Origin: Acetobacteraceae bacterium
Lineage (GTDB): Bacteria; Pseudomonadota; Alphaproteobacteria; Acetobacterales; Acetobacteraceae
Direction of reading: 5' to 3'
DNA: 6,979 nucleotides
Assembly (NCBI GenBank): GCA_025356735.1
Contig: JANXRT010000421.1
Coordinates: forward strand, 1 to 6,979
The translations under genes and the position numbers were made by a program. The notes below the pieces were generated by a model. The model was given only the letters and a program-made list of their open reading frames with translations. It was not told where the DNA came from and ran no database searches. Numbering within the stretch: position 1 is the stretch's first letter; the number at the start of each line of letters is the position of its first letter. This document shows positions 5,199 through 6,979 of this stretch, piece after piece.

Positions 5199-6920
5199 TT
5201 AGGCCTTGGCGTGTCTCGGCCGGGCCGACTGGAACTTCTTGGGCCGCTGGTCGTCGCGCCGAAAGGGGCGCGCGTCTGGCCGGGCTGGGCCGGCGGCGTC
5301 GCCGGGGGCACCCGTCGCCTCGATCGCGACTTCGGCCTCGACCTGCTGCGACAGCGCGACGGTAAAGCCCGCAACCGCCGACGCCGCGATCTCGAACTTG
5401 GTCTCGCGATCGAAGATGCGGATCGCGCCGATGTCCTGCTTGGTCAGGTTGCCCAACCGGCAGATCAGCGGAAGTATCCATTTCGGATCGGCATTGGCAT
5501 GGCGGCCAACGGGGATGCGGAACCAGCTGGTGTTGCCGAGCTCGGCCCGGCGATCGCGCGGCGGTCGCGGCGTCTCCGCCCGCCCGTAGCTGCCCTGCGG
5601 AACCGCCGGCGCCGCGCCGAAAATCTCGGTCGGCGCCGGCAGGCGGGAGCGGTGCAGGCGGATCAGCGCGGCGGCGATGTCCTCCGCGTCGCGCCCGGCC
5701 AGCAGCAGCCGCGCCAGGGTCAAATCGGCAGGGCTGGCGGGCTCGGTCAGGATCGGGTCGGTCAGCAGATGGTCCTGGTCGCGCGCGCGGATCGCGTCGG
5801 CGCTCGGCGGTCCGCCCCAACTCGCGGTCAGCCCGGCAAAGGAAATCAGCTGCTCGGCGCGCTTGCGGCGGCTGTGCGGCACCATCAGCACGCAGACGCC
5901 CTTGCGCCCAGCCCGGCCGGTGCGCCCGCTCCTATGCAGCAGGGTCTCGCGGTCGGTCGGCAGGTCGGCGTGCACGACCAGGTTGAGGTCGGGCAGATCG
6001 AGCCCGCGCGCGGCGACGTCGGTCGCGACGCAAACCCGTGCGCGGCCGTCGCGCAACGATTGCAGCGCCGTGTTGCGCTCCTGCTGGCTGAGCTCGCCCG
6101 ATAGGCACACGGCATCGAAGCCGCGCGTCACCAGCGTCGCGTGCAGGGTGCGGACGGCATCCCGCGTCGCGCAGAACACCAGCGCGGCGCGGGCGTCCTC
6201 AAAGCGCAGCACGTTGACCAGCGCGCCGTCGAGTTCGTTCGGCGCGATGCGGATGGCGCGGTACTCGATGTCGGCATGCGGCTTGTCGTGGGCGATGGTG
6301 TCGATGCGCAGCGCGTCGCGCTGGTAGCGGCGGGCCAGGCTGGCGATGTCGCGCGCGATGGTGGCCGAGAACATCAGCGTGCGGCGCTCGGCCGGCGTGG
6401 TCTCCAGGATGAATTCGAGGTCCTCGCGGAAGCCCATGTCGAGCATCTCGTCGGCCTCGTCCAGCACCAGCACGCGCAACGCGGAGACATCCAGCTGCCG
6501 GCGTTCGATATGGTCGCGCAGCCGGCCTGGCGTGCCGACGACGATGTGGCAGCCACCCTCCAGCTGGCGCTGCTCGCGCCGCGCGTCCATGCCGCCGATG
6601 CAGGCGACGATGCGCGCACCGGTCTCGGCATACAGCCAGGCAAGCTCGCCATGGACCTGCATCGCGAGTTCGCGGGTCGGCGCCACGATCAGGGCCTGAG
6701 GCAGGGCGGCGCGCGCAAAGCGCTCTGCGTCGCCGAGCAGGTTGGGGGCGAAGGACAGGCCGTAGGCGACCGTCTTGCCCGAGCCGGTCTGGGCGGAAAC
6801 CAGCAGGTCACGGCCGGCGGCGTCGGGTGCCAGCACCGCGGACTGGACGGAGGTCGGTTGCGTATAGTCGCGCGCGATCAGGGCGCGGGAAAGCGCGGGG
6901 TGGATGTCGGGGAAATTCAT
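5199..6920 (-). CDS. DEAD-box ATP-dependent RNA helicase with C-terminal DbpA-type RNA-binding domain
   Basis: This 573-residue protein has the complete SF2 helicase core: a Q-motif region ending PTSVQ (22-26), Walker A AQTGSGKT (43-50), PTREL (81-85), TPGR (130-133), DEAD (154-157), SAT (185-187), ATDVAARGLD (299-308) and HRSGRTGR (329-336). All catalytic residues are intact. A helical linker follows. From about 465 to 523 there is a DbpA-like RNA-binding fold (SWFRIPVGR, ILPLICRLGNLTKQDIGAIRIFD, FEIAASAVAGF), then a low-complexity tail rich in Arg, Pro and Ala ending in basic residues. Such helicases unwind short RNA duplexes in ribosome assembly or cold adaptation (DbpA/DeaD type); which role applies here is not decided. 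ATG 6920 is preferred because the family alignment begins at MNFPDIHP. A TTG at 6941 would add seven residues, with no ribosome binding site. It appears to be a single-gene unit. Confidence 0.95.
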   Translation of the reverse strand: MNFPDIHPALSRALIARDYTQPTSVQSAVLAPDAAGRDLLVSAQTGSGKTVAYGLSFAPNLLGDAERFARAALPQALIVAPTRELAMQVHGELAWLYAETGARIVACIGGMDARREQRQLEGGCHIVVGTPGRLRDHIERRQLDVSALRVLVLDEADEMLDMGFREDLEFILETTPAERRTLMFSATIARDIASLARRYQRDALRIDTIAHDKPHADIEYRAIRIAPNELDGALVNVLRFEDARAALVFCATRDAVRTLHATLVTRGFDAVCLSGELSQQERNTALQSLRDGRARVCVATDVAARGLDLPDLNLVVHADLPTDRETLLHRSGRTGRAGRKGVCVLMVPHSRRKRAEQLISFAGLTASWGGPPSADAIRARDQDHLLTDPILTEPASPADLTLARLLLAGRDAEDIAAALIRLHRSRLPAPTEIFGAAPAVPQGSYGRAETPRPPRDRRAELGNTSWFRIPVGRHANADPKWILPLICRLGNLTKQDIGAIRIFDRETKFEIAASAVAGFTVALSQQVEAEVAIEATGAPGDAAGPARPDARPFRRDDQRPKKFQSARPRHAKA

Positions 6921-6954
6921 GCGGCCTATGTGGCACCGCAAGGGAAGAAAGGCC

Positions 6955-6969
6955 AGGGGCTCTGCCCCT
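6955..6969 (-). terminator. GC hairpin, probable terminator of a minus-strand gene beyond the right edge
   Basis: AGGGGC and GCCCCT pair perfectly around a three-base loop. Read on the minus strand the stem is followed within a few bases by CCTTTCTTCC, a loose T-rich stretch, and then by the helicase start 35 bases on. That fits termination of an upstream minus-strand gene outside the window. I recall similar GGGGC-loop-GCCCC hairpins scattered between genes in Rhodospirillales and related alphaproteobacteria, so it may be a genome-wide repeated element. Confidence 0.5.
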
Positions 6970-6979
6970 AGACCCCGCC

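Noticed and set aside
5100..6104. Plus-strand frames of 334 residues (5100-6104) and 276 residues (6141-6971) opposite the helicase
   Set aside because: Pure antisense shadows of the helicase; the translations show repeated Arg/Gly/Ala and no known family.
1..6979. CRISPR arrays, tRNA genes, insertion sequences and toxin-antitoxin pairs
   Set aside because: No regularly spaced repeats, cloverleaf-like segments, transposase motifs or paired small ORFs with recognisable families were seen on either strand.

Overview
This window looks like chromosomal DNA from a high-GC alphaproteobacterium, with Rhodospirillales/Acetobacteraceae-like or Bradyrhizobium-like as the best guess. The guess rests on strongly GC-biased third codon positions, long antisense shadow ORFs, proteins that read like alphaproteobacterial families, and GGGGC-loop-GCCCC hairpins between genes. 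It is an impression from the sequence, not a database result. No rRNA, tRNA, CRISPR array, transposase or phage gene was seen.

Left part (1-2757), a catabolic-looking divergent locus. On the minus strand, a full-length two-component flavin-type monooxygenase oxygenase of the HpaB family (152-1705) is followed by the first 27 codons of a probable amidohydrolase that runs off the left edge (1-83). Divergently, across a 154-base promoter region, a two-gene plus-strand operon encodes a pair of hot-dog (MaoC/FAS1-like) dehydratase subunits: 1860-2327, with a TTG start and a degenerate active-site motif, and 2338-2757, with an intact one. The parts suggest hydroxylation of a phenolic substrate, hydrolysis of a C-C or amide-type bond, and hydration/dehydration of a CoA thioester. 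The actual substrate cannot be read from the window. The flavin reductase (HpaC-type) and the ring-cleavage genes are not here.

Middle part (2758-5198), a minus-strand module. In transcription order it holds a class I SAM-dependent methyltransferase (4324-5034), a membrane-anchored family 2 glycosyltransferase of the polyprenol-phosphate sugar transferase type (3265-4260), and a small probably exported four-cysteine protein (2793-3194). By eye this module and its flanks are less GC-rich than the neighbours. Upstream of the methyltransferase lies a perfect 8+8 inverted repeat that overlaps a plausible -35 box, so an operator controlling this module is likely. The module probably modifies a cell-surface or lipid-linked glycan.

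Right part (5199-6979): a DEAD-box RNA helicase with a C-terminal DbpA-type RNA-binding domain and a basic tail (5199-6920, minus). Behind it is a GC-rich hairpin (6955-6969) that probably terminates a minus-strand gene beyond the right edge.

No clearly new system is evident. The best leads are the HpaB/amidohydrolase/split-dehydratase combination, the asymmetric dehydratase pair, the small cysteine protein, and the palindrome-controlled methyltransferase/glycosyltransferase module.
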